Shown here: positions 1 through 6,259 of the stretch, piece by piece | Layout: each line of letters starts with the position of its first letter | Numbering within the stretch: the stretch's first letter is position 1 | Origin: Betaproteobacteria bacterium | GTDB taxonomy: Bacteria; Pseudomonadota; Gammaproteobacteria; Burkholderiales; Sulfuriferulaceae | Assembly: GCA_003455595.1 (NCBI GenBank) | Contig: DMQT01000012.1 | Coordinates: 17,319 to 24,676, forward strand | Length of the DNA stretch: 7,358 bases | Direction: 5' to 3' | Notes under the pieces: model-generated | What the model saw: only the letters and a program-made list of their open reading frames with translations | The model's database searches: none | What the model was told of the DNA's origin: nothing | Made by a program: the position numbers and the translations under genes

Positions 1-560
1 TCATCCGGCGCTACGATGCGCGCCTGTTTGAAGCGCAATTGCTGAGTCCTGAGTTGGGCGCGGGCCGCATCCCGCCGTGCCTGTGCGGTGCGAGCGGTCG
101 TTTGATACTGGTCGATCTGCTGGGTACTGAGGGCGCCGCTGCCCTGTAGCGCACGCGCGCGTGCGGCATTGGCCAGCGCATCCGTCAGGTTGGCCTCGGC
201 TTCGGCGATGTTGGCTTGCTGCTGGTCAATATCCGCCTGCAGCGTATCTATGGCAAATTGCGCCAGCACCTGGCCGCGTTTGATTCGATCACCCACATTG
301 ACGTCGACGCTGGTCAGGCGGATGCCGCCAGTTTCACTGCCAATGACTGCTTCCTGCCAGGCGGCAATATTGCCGTTGGCGACCAGTCTGATCGGCCAGT
401 CATGGTATTGCGGATGGATGAGATTCACCGCCAGCGCAGCTTTGGGTGTACTGGCGGGCGTGATCTGTTTGTCGCCGGATCGGCTAAACCACACAGCCGC
501 GCCAGCTACGGCCAGCACCAGCACGAGGATGATCAGGGATTTTCTGGATAATTTGCGCAT
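1..560 (-). CDS. RND efflux periplasmic adaptor (HlyD/MFP family), 5' part only
   Basis: Partial gene: the N-terminal 186 codons are inside the window and the C-terminus lies beyond base 1. Membrane-fusion proteins of this family link an inner-membrane RND pump to an outer-membrane channel across the periplasm. Visible features: a basic N-terminus (MRKLSRK) followed by one hydrophobic anchor or uncleaved signal at about residues 8-25; a biotinyl/lipoyl-like half-domain at about 60-103, with the typical turn VNVGDRIKRGQVLAQF; then an Ala/Gln/Arg-rich alpha-helical hairpin at about 105-178; then the return into the lipoyl half (RFKQARIVAPD). No lipobox is seen, so it is probably anchored by the N-terminal helix. 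The ATG lies one base after the stop of the outer-membrane channel gene (TGACATG), with AGG about 10 bases upstream inside that gene, which suggests translational coupling. The substrate cannot be told from this fragment. Family assignment is firm; the exact subfamily is not. Confidence 0.9.
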   Translation of the reverse strand, partial: MRKLSRKSLIILVLVLAVAGAAVWFSRSGDKQITPASTPKAALAVNLIHPQYHDWPIRLVANGNIAAWQEAVIGSETGGIRLTSVDVNVGDRIKRGQVLAQFAIDTLQADIDQQQANIAEAEANLTDALANAARARALQGSGALSTQQIDQYQTTARTAQARRDAARAQLRTQQLRFKQARIVAPD

Positions 561-561
561 G

Positions 562-1989
562 TCACGGGTGCCTGTTTGCAATGGGCGCAGATTCGCTCGC
601 CGTTTGTGTCCAGCCGCCGCCCATGGCCTTGTACAGGCTGATCCAGGCGGCAAGCCGTTCACGCTGGATATTGACCAGGCTGGCTTGTGAATTGAGCAGG
701 TTACGGCGCGCTTCTTCCGCATCCAGCAGACTGCTGCTGCCGGTTTTCAGGCGCGCTTCGCTGGCGTTGAAAAACACCTGATAGCCTTGTGCCGCTGCAC
801 GCGCACTGCCTTCACGCGTGCTGGCGCTGTCGAGTTTTACCAGTGCCTGCTCCACTTCCTTGACGGCAGTACGGGCACGCTGTTGATAATTGGCCAAGGC
901 TTCATCGTAACGCGCCTGGGCATCTGCAACGTTGGCGCGGCTCTTGCCGCCGTCGAATAGCGGCAGATTCAATGTCGGGCCAAATGACCAGGTGTTGCCC
1001 TTGGTGGACATGCCGCCAAAACTGACCGCCGACAAGCCAACCGAGCCGGACAGGCTGATGCTCGGATAGCGTTTGGCCTCGGCGACGCCGATGTCGGCAC
1101 TGGCTGCAGCCAGATCGCGCTCGGCTACGGCCAGATCGGGGCGCTGGTTGAGCAGTTGCGCGGGCACGCTGGTCACGCCTGATCCAGGCAAGCGCGGCAA
1201 CTGGCCGGTGCGGCTTGCCAACTGGCTGCGCAATGCGGGTTCCGCCTGTCCGGTGAGGGCGACCAGCGCTTTGATACTGAGATCACATTCGGCTTGTTGG
1301 GCGGTCAAACGCGTTGCGGCCTCGGCTGCCGAGGCGTTGGTCAGCGCAGCATCGGCGCGGCTGCTAAAGCCGTTATCGGTTTTGAGCTGGGTGAGGCGGG
1401 CGCTGTCCTCGCGCGATGCCAGGTCTTGCCGGTAGACCGCGACCAGCGCTTCACAGGCGCGCAGGTTCATGTAATTGTCAGCCACTTCGGCGGCCAGCGA
1501 CACGCGCGCATCGTGCCAGTCCGCCGCACGCGCCTGCACCCGGGCGACAGCGGCTTCGCGTCCACGCCGGTTGGCGCCGAACAAGTCCAGCTCCCAAACG
1601 GCATCTACAGCAAGGCTGCTGGCTGTTTGCATGCCGGAAAAAAAGCTGGATACGCTCTTGCTGCGAGTGGTCTGCGCACTGGCGCTGACACTCGGGTAGC
1701 TCGCCGCTTCGCTCGTAGTCAGACTGGCGCGCGCCTGCGCGATGCGCGCCAGTGCCTGCGCCAGTGTCGGGCTGTCGCGCTCGGCATCGGTAATCAGCGC
1801 GCTGAGGGCGGGGTCATCGAACTGCTGCCACCATAGCCCGAGTTCAGCACTGCTGCCCGCATGGGGCAGCGGGGCATACCAGCGGGCGGCGGTGATCGGT
1901 GCGGGCGGATGGTAGGTCAGTCCCACACTGCAACCGGTCAAGGCCAGCACTGCGAGTAGCGTCAAGCGTATCGGGATAGGTCGAAGCAT
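562..1989 (-). CDS. Outer-membrane efflux lipoprotein, NodT/TolC-like
   Basis: The 475-residue protein has the length and layout of the NodT group of outer-membrane factors, which form the trimeric exit duct of tripartite RND efflux pumps. A lipoprotein signal is clear: hydrophobic residues 9-17, then the lipobox LTGC with Cys20 as the acylation site. After it come the family hallmarks: YHPPAP near the mature N-terminus, a WWQQFDDPALSALI segment near residue 55, and the second-repeat signature LLNQRPDLAVAERDLAAA followed by IGVAEAKRYPSISLSG. Long Ala-rich helical regions between these match the two OEP repeats. The start is chosen because the signal peptide begins at this Met; GGA lies about 8 bases upstream. 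The gene lies 56 bases after the exported-protein gene and one base before the adaptor gene. Adaptor and channel are evidently one operon. Substrate is unknown. Confidence 0.93.
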   Translation of the reverse strand: MLRPIPIRLTLLAVLALTGCSVGLTYHPPAPITAARWYAPLPHAGSSAELGLWWQQFDDPALSALITDAERDSPTLAQALARIAQARASLTTSEAASYPSVSASAQTTRSKSVSSFFSGMQTASSLAVDAVWELDLFGANRRGREAAVARVQARAADWHDARVSLAAEVADNYMNLRACEALVAVYRQDLASREDSARLTQLKTDNGFSSRADAALTNASAAEAATRLTAQQAECDLSIKALVALTGQAEPALRSQLASRTGQLPRLPGSGVTSVPAQLLNQRPDLAVAERDLAAASADIGVAEAKRYPSISLSGSVGLSAVSFGGMSTKGNTWSFGPTLNLPLFDGGKSRANVADAQARYDEALANYQQRARTAVKEVEQALVKLDSASTREGSARAAAQGYQVFFNASEARLKTGSSSLLDAEEARRNLLNSQASLVNIQRERLAAWISLYKAMGGGWTQTASESAPIANRHP

Positions 1990-2018
1990 GGTGCAATTCC
2001 GGTAGCTGAACAGGTTTC

Positions 2019-2040
2019 ATGGCGGCATGCAGACCGCCAT
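2019..2040. repeat. Inverted repeat between exported-protein gene and efflux operon
   Basis: A perfect 7-bp stem (ATGGCGG / CCGCCAT) with an 8-base loop lies in the 56-bp gap between the stop of the exported-protein gene and the start of the outer-membrane channel gene. On the transcribed (minus) strand it is not followed by a T-run, so it is not a canonical intrinsic terminator. It could be an operator for a regulator of the efflux genes, a leader hairpin, or chance. No clear sigma-70 promoter pair was recognised in the gap. Confidence 0.3.
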
Positions 2041-2045
2041 CCAGT

Positions 2046-2555
2046 TTATCTTGGTGCCTGCCAGCAGTTGTTGCTGATCTGGTTGGTGATGGTGAGTTGC
2101 TCGTTGTAGGGCATTTGTTGATAGCGCACGCCGATGATGTCGCTGAATTTGCGCCAGAAAATACTCAGGGTGCTTTTCTCGCCTGCGCCGATGACGTTGT
2201 TGAGAGCCAGTATCTTGATCGGGTTGCCGTAGTCGGTGTTGTAGTTGCCAATGATGGTGGTCAGGTTGCGAAATGAGCCGGGCACATCCTGATCGAATCC
2301 CACCAGTCGGTCGTTGCAGAAAATAAACAGGTAGCGGCGCGCAGCGGCGTTGTCGGTTGCGTCGTAGGTCATCAGGGTATCGGGCGTTTCGATGGATTTC
2401 TCGAAATTCCAGGACTTGAGCGCGGTTTTAATCTGCTCCCGGTTCATGCCGCTCTTGAATTCGCCCACTTCGAAAGCACTAGCCGTCTGGCTGAACACAA
2501 GACAGGCAGCGGCGAGCAGGAGGATGTGTGGATTCATGGTTTTTTTATAGGTCAT
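2046..2555 (-). CDS. Small exported protein, unrecognised
   Basis: I do not recognise this family. From the chosen start the protein has 169 residues and a classical Sec signal peptide: MTYKK supplies the positive n-region, ILLLAAACLVF the hydrophobic core, and SQTASA the cleavage site ahead of FEVGEF. The mature part (about 143 residues) has exactly two cysteines, one mid-protein in FIFCNDR and one near the end in NNCWQAPR, consistent with a periplasmic disulfide. The segment SGMNREQIKTALKSW faintly resembles the GMT-x-x-E/Q-V repeat start of SmpA/OmlA-type periplasmic domains; this is only a suggestion. Starting at 2537 (MNPH) gives 163 residues but a signal without positive charge. The longest open frame (to 2705) overlaps the upstream polymerase gene by 110 bases and adds a non-signal-like N-terminus, so it was not used. 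Neither start has a good Shine-Dalgarno. It lies 40 bases after the polymerase gene. Confidence 0.7.
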   Translation of the reverse strand: MTYKKTMNPHILLLAAACLVFSQTASAFEVGEFKSGMNREQIKTALKSWNFEKSIETPDTLMTYDATDNAAARRYLFIFCNDRLVGFDQDVPGSFRNLTTIIGNYNTDYGNPIKILALNNVIGAGEKSTLSIFWRKFSDIIGVRYQQMPYNEQLTITNQISNNCWQAPR

Positions 2556-2595
2556 GGTTTTGGCAAGGTTAGCCTGACTGGACGGGTCAACGCAA

Positions 2596-3816
2596 TCATT
2601 CATCGCTCTCGGTATCCAGATCAGGAATATGGCCAAACGCGATGCGCAACGGCGCGGCCTGCAGCGCATTGTGCGCCGCGCCGTAATACACTGCATTTTT
2701 GCCAAAGCGTGCGTTGAGTTTGTCCACCGTGGTGTTGAGCGCGCTGCGTGTGTTTTGGGTGTCGAACAGCGATGGCGTGTGGTGTGCGGCCTCGCTCAAG
2801 CGTGTCAGTGTCACGCCCACCGCCAGCGGGTCATCACGTACGGCGGGTTTGTCGCGCCACATCAAATCCAGCACATCGGTCAGGCTGAGCGTATCGGCAG
2901 TCGGGTCAAACCGCAGCTGAGCGTGCCACGACGGATAGCGCAAATACTTCACCTTGAGCTGCATGGCACCGGCCAGCAAGCCATAGCTGCGCAGCCGCAC
3001 CGCGGCTTTCTGCAGCAGCCGGTGCAGCACTGAATACGCCGCCGGATCGTTGCGCAGTTCGGGTGCCAGCACGTGCGAATGGCCGACACTGGCGCGCGCA
3101 CTGGGCGCACGCAACAGCCATTCGCCGCGCAGTTTGGCGTACATGCGTTCGCCCTCGATGCTGCCCCAGGCACGCGCCAGCTTGCCTTTGTCCGCTGCCC
3201 ACAGGTCCTGCACGCTATGGATGCCCGCATTATTCAGGCGCTTCTCCATCTGCCGCCCAATGCCATTAATGTTGCGCAAGGCAAGCGGATACAGGCATTC
3301 TGGCAAATCGGCAGGTTCGATGACGGTCAGCCCGTCCGGCTTGCGCATGTTGGATGCGGTTTTGGCCAGAAACAGATTGGGCGCAATGCCAATCGAGCAG
3401 CGCAGTTCGCTGCCGACGGTGTCATGAATCGCGCGTTTGATCTTGCCCGCCAAGGTTTCGGCATTGGCGCGCACGCGCTGGCTGCCGGTCAGTTCACAGT
3501 GCATCTCGTCGATGGAGTACACCGCCTCGACCGGGGTGCACGATTCCACTGCGAACACCAGCTTGTGATGGTATTCAACGTACAGCGCCGGGCGTGCCAT
3601 CACTACCTGAATGCCTTTGCACAGCTTGCGCGCTTCATGGATCGGCGTGCCGGTCTTGACGCCGAACGCCTTGGCCTCGTAGCTGGCGGCGATGCAGCAG
3701 GTGGTTTCCGCCAGCACCGGCGCCACGCACACCGGCTGGCCGCGCAGCCGCCGCTCGGCCTGCTGCTCGACCGAGGCGAAATAGGAATTGAAGTCAACGT
3801 AGAGCGAGCGAAGCAT
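2596..3816 (-). CDS. Y-family (translesion) DNA polymerase, DinB/UmuC-like
   Basis: The 406-residue protein is an error-prone polymerase of the Y family, which copies past damaged bases. Motifs seen: N-terminal YVDFNSYFASVEQ, with the metal-binding Asp at residue 8 and Phe13 at the usual steric-gate position; CCIAASYEAKAFGVKTG in the fingers region; the catalytic SIDE with Asp104 and Glu105; LRCSIGIAPNLFLAKTASNMRKPDG in the palm; a helix-hairpin-helix NINGIGRQMEKRLNNAGI; and a little-finger domain in the last third. The sequence after SIDE is MHCEL rather than the DinB-like A-Y/F-L-D. I believe this marks a distinct proteobacterial Y-polymerase group rather than DinB itself, so no symbol is given. 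The start at 3816 is preferred over the longer frame from 3861: it begins exactly at the family N-terminus and has AGGA 9 bases upstream, whereas the longer start runs through the promoter region. No CTGT-N8-ACAG LexA box is visible upstream. Confidence 0.92.
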   Translation of the reverse strand: MLRSLYVDFNSYFASVEQQAERRLRGQPVCVAPVLAETTCCIAASYEAKAFGVKTGTPIHEARKLCKGIQVVMARPALYVEYHHKLVFAVESCTPVEAVYSIDEMHCELTGSQRVRANAETLAGKIKRAIHDTVGSELRCSIGIAPNLFLAKTASNMRKPDGLTVIEPADLPECLYPLALRNINGIGRQMEKRLNNAGIHSVQDLWAADKGKLARAWGSIEGERMYAKLRGEWLLRAPSARASVGHSHVLAPELRNDPAAYSVLHRLLQKAAVRLRSYGLLAGAMQLKVKYLRYPSWHAQLRFDPTADTLSLTDVLDLMWRDKPAVRDDPLAVGVTLTRLSEAAHHTPSLFDTQNTRSALNTTVDKLNARFGKNAVYYGAAHNALQAAPLRIAFGHIPDLDTESDE

Positions 3817-3836
3817 GGCGCTGGGTCCTGCTGGGT

Positions 3837-3842
3837 TATAAT
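3837..3842 (+). promoter_or_regulatory. Likely -10 box (TATAAT) for ppa in the divergent intergenic region
   Basis: A perfect TATAAT lies 39 bases ahead of the ppa start codon in a 65-bp gap between two divergently transcribed genes. No convincing TTGACA-like -35 was found 15-19 bases upstream, where the sequence already enters the polymerase coding region. The box is near-palindromic: read on the minus strand, TATAAC (3841-3836) could serve as the -10 of the polymerase gene, giving a leader of about a dozen bases. Both are inferences from sequence alone. Confidence 0.5.
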
Positions 3843-3868
3843 CGGGACTTTTGTTTCGCAATGAAAGT

Positions 3869-3873
3869 AAAGG
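3869..3873 (+). promoter_or_regulatory. Ribosome binding site of ppa
   Basis: AAAGG with an 8-base spacer precedes the ATG at 3882. It supports that start, and it agrees with the [10 protein letters not shown]-terminus usual for family I pyrophosphatases. Confidence 0.7.
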
Positions 3874-3881
3874 TTTAACGC

Positions 3882-4430
3882 ATGAGTCTGAATCTGGTTC
3901 CCGTTGGCAAGGACGTCCCCAACGATTTTAACGTCATCATCGAAATCCCGATGCGCGGCGACCCCATCAAGTACGAAGTGGACAAGGAAAGCGGCGCGAT
4001 GTTCGTCGACCGTTTCATGTCGACTGCCATGCATTATCCCTGCAATTACGGCTATATTCCGCACACGCTGTCGGAAGACGGCGACCCGGTTGATGTGCTT
4101 GTCATCACGCCGGTGGCGCTGATCACCGGTGTGGTGGTGCGCTGCCGCACCATCGGCATGCTGCAGATGACCGACGAGGCGGGCGTGGACGCCAAGCTGC
4201 TGGCAGTGCCGGTGGACAAGCTGTGCAATATGTATAAAAACGTTCAAAAACCACAGGATCTGCCCGCTTTGACGCTGGCCCAGATTTCCCATTTCTTTGA
4301 ACACTACAAAGACCTGGAAGTCGGCAAGTGGGTGAAAGTGGAAGGCTGGGTTGAAGCCGATGCAGCCAAGGCCGAAATCATGGCCGGTGTGGAACGCTAT
4401 AACGCCGCTAAGGACAAGCCCGCATTTTAA
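3882..4430 (+). CDS. ppa: Inorganic pyrophosphatase, family I
   Basis: This cytoplasmic Mg-dependent enzyme hydrolyses pyrophosphate to two phosphates and so pulls forward nucleic acid, protein and lipid precursor synthesis. The 182-residue length is normal for bacterial family I enzymes. The signature DGDPVDVLV is present at residues 66-74. Every active-site residue known from the E. coli enzyme has its counterpart one position on: Glu21, Lys30, Glu32, Arg44, Tyr52, Tyr56, Asp66, Asp68, Asp71, Asp98, Asp103, Lys105, Tyr142 and Lys143. It should therefore be fully active. The gene has its own likely promoter and Shine-Dalgarno and ends 6 bases ahead of a strong intrinsic terminator, so it is probably a single-gene transcript, possibly with some read-through into the following phosphoesterase. 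Confidence 0.98.
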   Translation: MSLNLVPVGKDVPNDFNVIIEIPMRGDPIKYEVDKESGAMFVDRFMSTAMHYPCNYGYIPHTLSEDGDPVDVLVITPVALITGVVVRCRTIGMLQMTDEAGVDAKLLAVPVDKLCNMYKNVQKPQDLPALTLAQISHFFEHYKDLEVGKWVKVEGWVEADAAKAEIMAGVERYNAAKDKPAF

Positions 4431-4436
4431 TCCGCC

Positions 4437-4463
4437 AGAGCCGCCAATCAGCGGCTCTTTTTT
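4437..4463 (+). terminator. Intrinsic terminator after ppa
   Basis: A perfect 8-bp GC-rich stem (AGAGCCGC / GCGGCTCT) closes a 6-base loop (CAATCA) and runs straight into six Ts (4458-4463). This is a textbook rho-independent terminator for ppa. Its T-run ends only 13 bases before the ATG of the next gene, so it also lies in the leader of any transcript that reaches that gene from upstream. Confidence 0.9.
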
Positions 4464-4476
4464 GGGGCGTGCAAGC

Positions 4477-5049
4477 ATGAAAATCTGCATCATTTCCGAC
4501 AGTCATGACAACCGCCGCCTGATGGCGCTGGCGGTGGAAGACGCGCTATCCCACGGTGCCGAGGCGGTGCTGCATTGCGGCGACGTGGTCGCGCCCACCA
4601 CCCTGCGCGCGCTGCAAAAATTCGGTCTGCCGGTGCATGTCATCCACGGCAACAATACCGGCGACATGTTCAACCTGTCGCGCCTGGGGGCGGAAGCGGG
4701 CAGCGTCATTCGCTATTACGGCCAGGACGCCGCCATCGAGCTGGGCGGGCGCAACATCTTCATCGTTCACTATCCTCACTACGCCCACGCCATGGCCTGC
4801 ACCGGCGACTACGACATGGTGTGCTGCGGCCACGACCACCGCGTGGAAATCATGCACGTGGACAACGTCAAGGGCACGCGCACCCTGGTTTTAAACCCCG
4901 GCACCGTAGGCGGGGTAGGCGCGCCGCCTACCTACATCATGGGCGATCTTGCCACCATGCAGTTTGAAGTACACGACGTGCCGGCCGCGCCGAATGAAAT
5001 GACCAACCTGACGCGGGTTGCGAAGCATGCTTCGGAGAATGGCGGGTAA
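4477..5049 (+). CDS. YfcE-like metallophosphoesterase (calcineurin-like fold)
   Basis: The 190-residue protein matches the small cytoplasmic phosphodiesterase branch (YfcE/MJ0936-like) of the dinuclear-metal phosphoesterases. Motifs in order: SDSHDN at residues 7-12 (Asp8, His10), CGD at 34-36 (Asp36), HGNN at 57-60 (Asn59), a histidine pair VHYPH at 97-101, CGHDH at 117-121 (His119, His121), and the closing strand LVLNPGTVGG. The usual GNCD/GNND form is replaced by GNNTGD, and the THGH-like third motif reads VHYPHY, so the substrate need not be that of YfcE. The in-frame opening extends back to 4351, but that part overlaps the end of ppa and the terminator; the family N-terminus MKICIISDSH fixes the ATG at 4477. 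GGGG, 9 bases upstream and directly after the terminator T-run, is the only candidate ribosome site. Physiological substrate unknown. Confidence 0.92.
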   Translation: MKICIISDSHDNRRLMALAVEDALSHGAEAVLHCGDVVAPTTLRALQKFGLPVHVIHGNNTGDMFNLSRLGAEAGSVIRYYGQDAAIELGGRNIFIVHYPHYAHAMACTGDYDMVCCGHDHRVEIMHVDNVKGTRTLVLNPGTVGGVGAPPTYIMGDLATMQFEVHDVPAAPNEMTNLTRVAKHASENGG

Positions 5050-5089
5050 TCAAGCCATGCTCGCCTTTGCAAAAAACTGACTAGGCATC

Positions 5090-6259
5090 ATGACGTCAAA
5101 CCAGAATCCTGAACAAAAAGCCCGCGACAACATCGATGCGCTGTTACGGCAGGCGGGCTGGACTGTTCAGGACAATAAAAAGATCGACCTCAATGCCGGC
5201 CTGGGTCAGGCGGTGCGTGAATATCAAACCGATGTCGGCCCGGCGGACTACGTGCTGTTCGTGGATAAAAAAGCCGTGGGCGTGATCGAGGCCAAGCGCG
5301 AGGAACAAGGCCACAAAATCACCGAAGTGGAATCGCAGACCGAAGGCTATGCCGCTGCCCGCCTGAAGTGGGTCAACAACCAGCAGCCTTTACCCTTCCT
5401 CTACGAAAGCACCGGCATCATTACCCGCTTCACTGATGCGCGCGACCCCAAACCACGTTCGCGCGAAGTGTTCAATTTCCACCGTCCCGAAACGCTCAAG
5501 GAATGGATTGCGCAAGGCAACAGCCTGCGCGAACGCTTGCAGCACATGCCGCCGCTCAACCCGAACCATCTGCCCGCCAGGGAATTGCACCTGCGCGATT
5601 GCCAGGAAACCGCCATCACCAATCTGGAAGCATCGTTCAAGGCGGATCGCCCGCGCGCGCTGATCCAGATGGCGACCGGCGCGGGTAAAACCTACACTGC
5701 CATTACCTCGATTTATCGTCTGCTCAAATTTGCTGAAGGCAAGCGCATCCTGTTTCTGGTGGATACCAAAAACCTCGGCGAACAAGCCGAGCAGGAAATG
5801 ATGTCCTACGTGCCGCTCGACGATAACCGCAAGTTCACCGAGCTGTATAACGTGCAGCGGCTCAAATCCTCGTTTGTCGCCAAGGACAGCCAGGTGTGCA
5901 TCAGCACCATCCAGCGGCTGTACTCCATCCTGAAAGACAAGGATTTGGACGAGGCCACTGAAGAGATCAACCCGGCTGAACTGGCGCTGCCCAAGGAACC
6001 GATGCCGGTGGTGTACAACGAAAAAGTCCCGCCGGAGTTTTTCGACTTCATCTTTATCGACGAATGCCACCGTTCCATCTACAACCTGTGGCAACAGGTG
6101 ATCGACTATTTCGATGCCAGCCTGATCGGCCTCACCGCCACGCCGGACAACCGCACCTACGGCTTTTTCAAGAAGAACGTGGTCAGCGACTACAGCCACG
6201 AAAAAGCCGTGGCCGATGGCGTCAACGTCGGCAATGAAATCTATGTGATCGAAACCTAA
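5090..6259 (+). CDS. hsdR: Type I restriction enzyme R subunit, N-terminal part ending at a premature stop
   Basis: HsdR is the DNA-translocating and cleaving subunit of a type I restriction-modification complex. This piece of 389 codons holds the nuclease domain (Asp53, then Glu67-Ala-Lys69, then the type I QxxxY motif with Gln83 and Tyr87) and the first helicase lobe: a possible Q-motif glutamine at 172, Walker A ATGAGKT at 195-201, DECH at 324-327, and TATP at 349-352. It then stops at TAA (6257-6259), although the same frame goes on with the second helicase lobe. Alone it lacks motifs IV-VI and the C-terminal region, so it should not translocate DNA. The start has AGG only 4 bases upstream, a weak site, but the protein aligns from its beginning with the family pattern (PEQKARDNIDALLRQAGW). 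It begins 40 bases after the phosphoesterase gene; no promoter was recognised in the gap, so read-through from that gene is possible. Base composition is not visibly unlike its neighbours. Confidence 0.9.
   Translation: MTSNQNPEQKARDNIDALLRQAGWTVQDNKKIDLNAGLGQAVREYQTDVGPADYVLFVDKKAVGVIEAKREEQGHKITEVESQTEGYAAARLKWVNNQQPLPFLYESTGIITRFTDARDPKPRSREVFNFHRPETLKEWIAQGNSLRERLQHMPPLNPNHLPARELHLRDCQETAITNLEASFKADRPRALIQMATGAGKTYTAITSIYRLLKFAEGKRILFLVDTKNLGEQAEQEMMSYVPLDDNRKFTELYNVQRLKSSFVAKDSQVCISTIQRLYSILKDKDLDEATEEINPAELALPKEPMPVVYNEKVPPEFFDFIFIDECHRSIYNLWQQVIDYFDASLIGLTATPDNRTYGFFKKNVVSDYSHEKAVADGVNVGNEIYVIET

Noticed and set aside
2538..2705. N-terminal extension of the exported protein to a start at 2705
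   Set aside because: It overlaps the polymerase coding end by 110 bases, places about 50 Arg/Cys-rich residues ahead of a clear signal peptide, and has no supporting ribosome site.
3073..3864. 263-codon plus-strand frame opposite the Y-family polymerase
   Set aside because: Mirror of a well-supported gene; composition is that of an antisense shadow, and it would end just ahead of the ppa start.
4351..4476. N-terminal extension of the phosphoesterase
   Set aside because: It would overlap the end of ppa and translate through the terminator hairpin. The family N-terminus begins at 4477.
3603..4493. 296-codon minus-strand frame opposite ppa running into the polymerase gene
   Set aside because: It covers the complement of ppa, whose active site is fully conserved, and then a shifted frame of the polymerase. 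No protein family pattern was seen.
5067..5072. TTGCAA as a -35 box for hsdR
   Set aside because: A -10 at normal spacing would fall at or inside the start codon, and no TATAAT-like hexamer is there.
6257..6259. Programmed read-through or recoding at the hsdR stop
   Set aside because: The codon is TAA, the least leaky stop, no downstream stem-loop of the selenocysteine or read-through kind was recognised, and type I R subunits are not known to use recoding. A nonsense mutation or sequence error is simpler.
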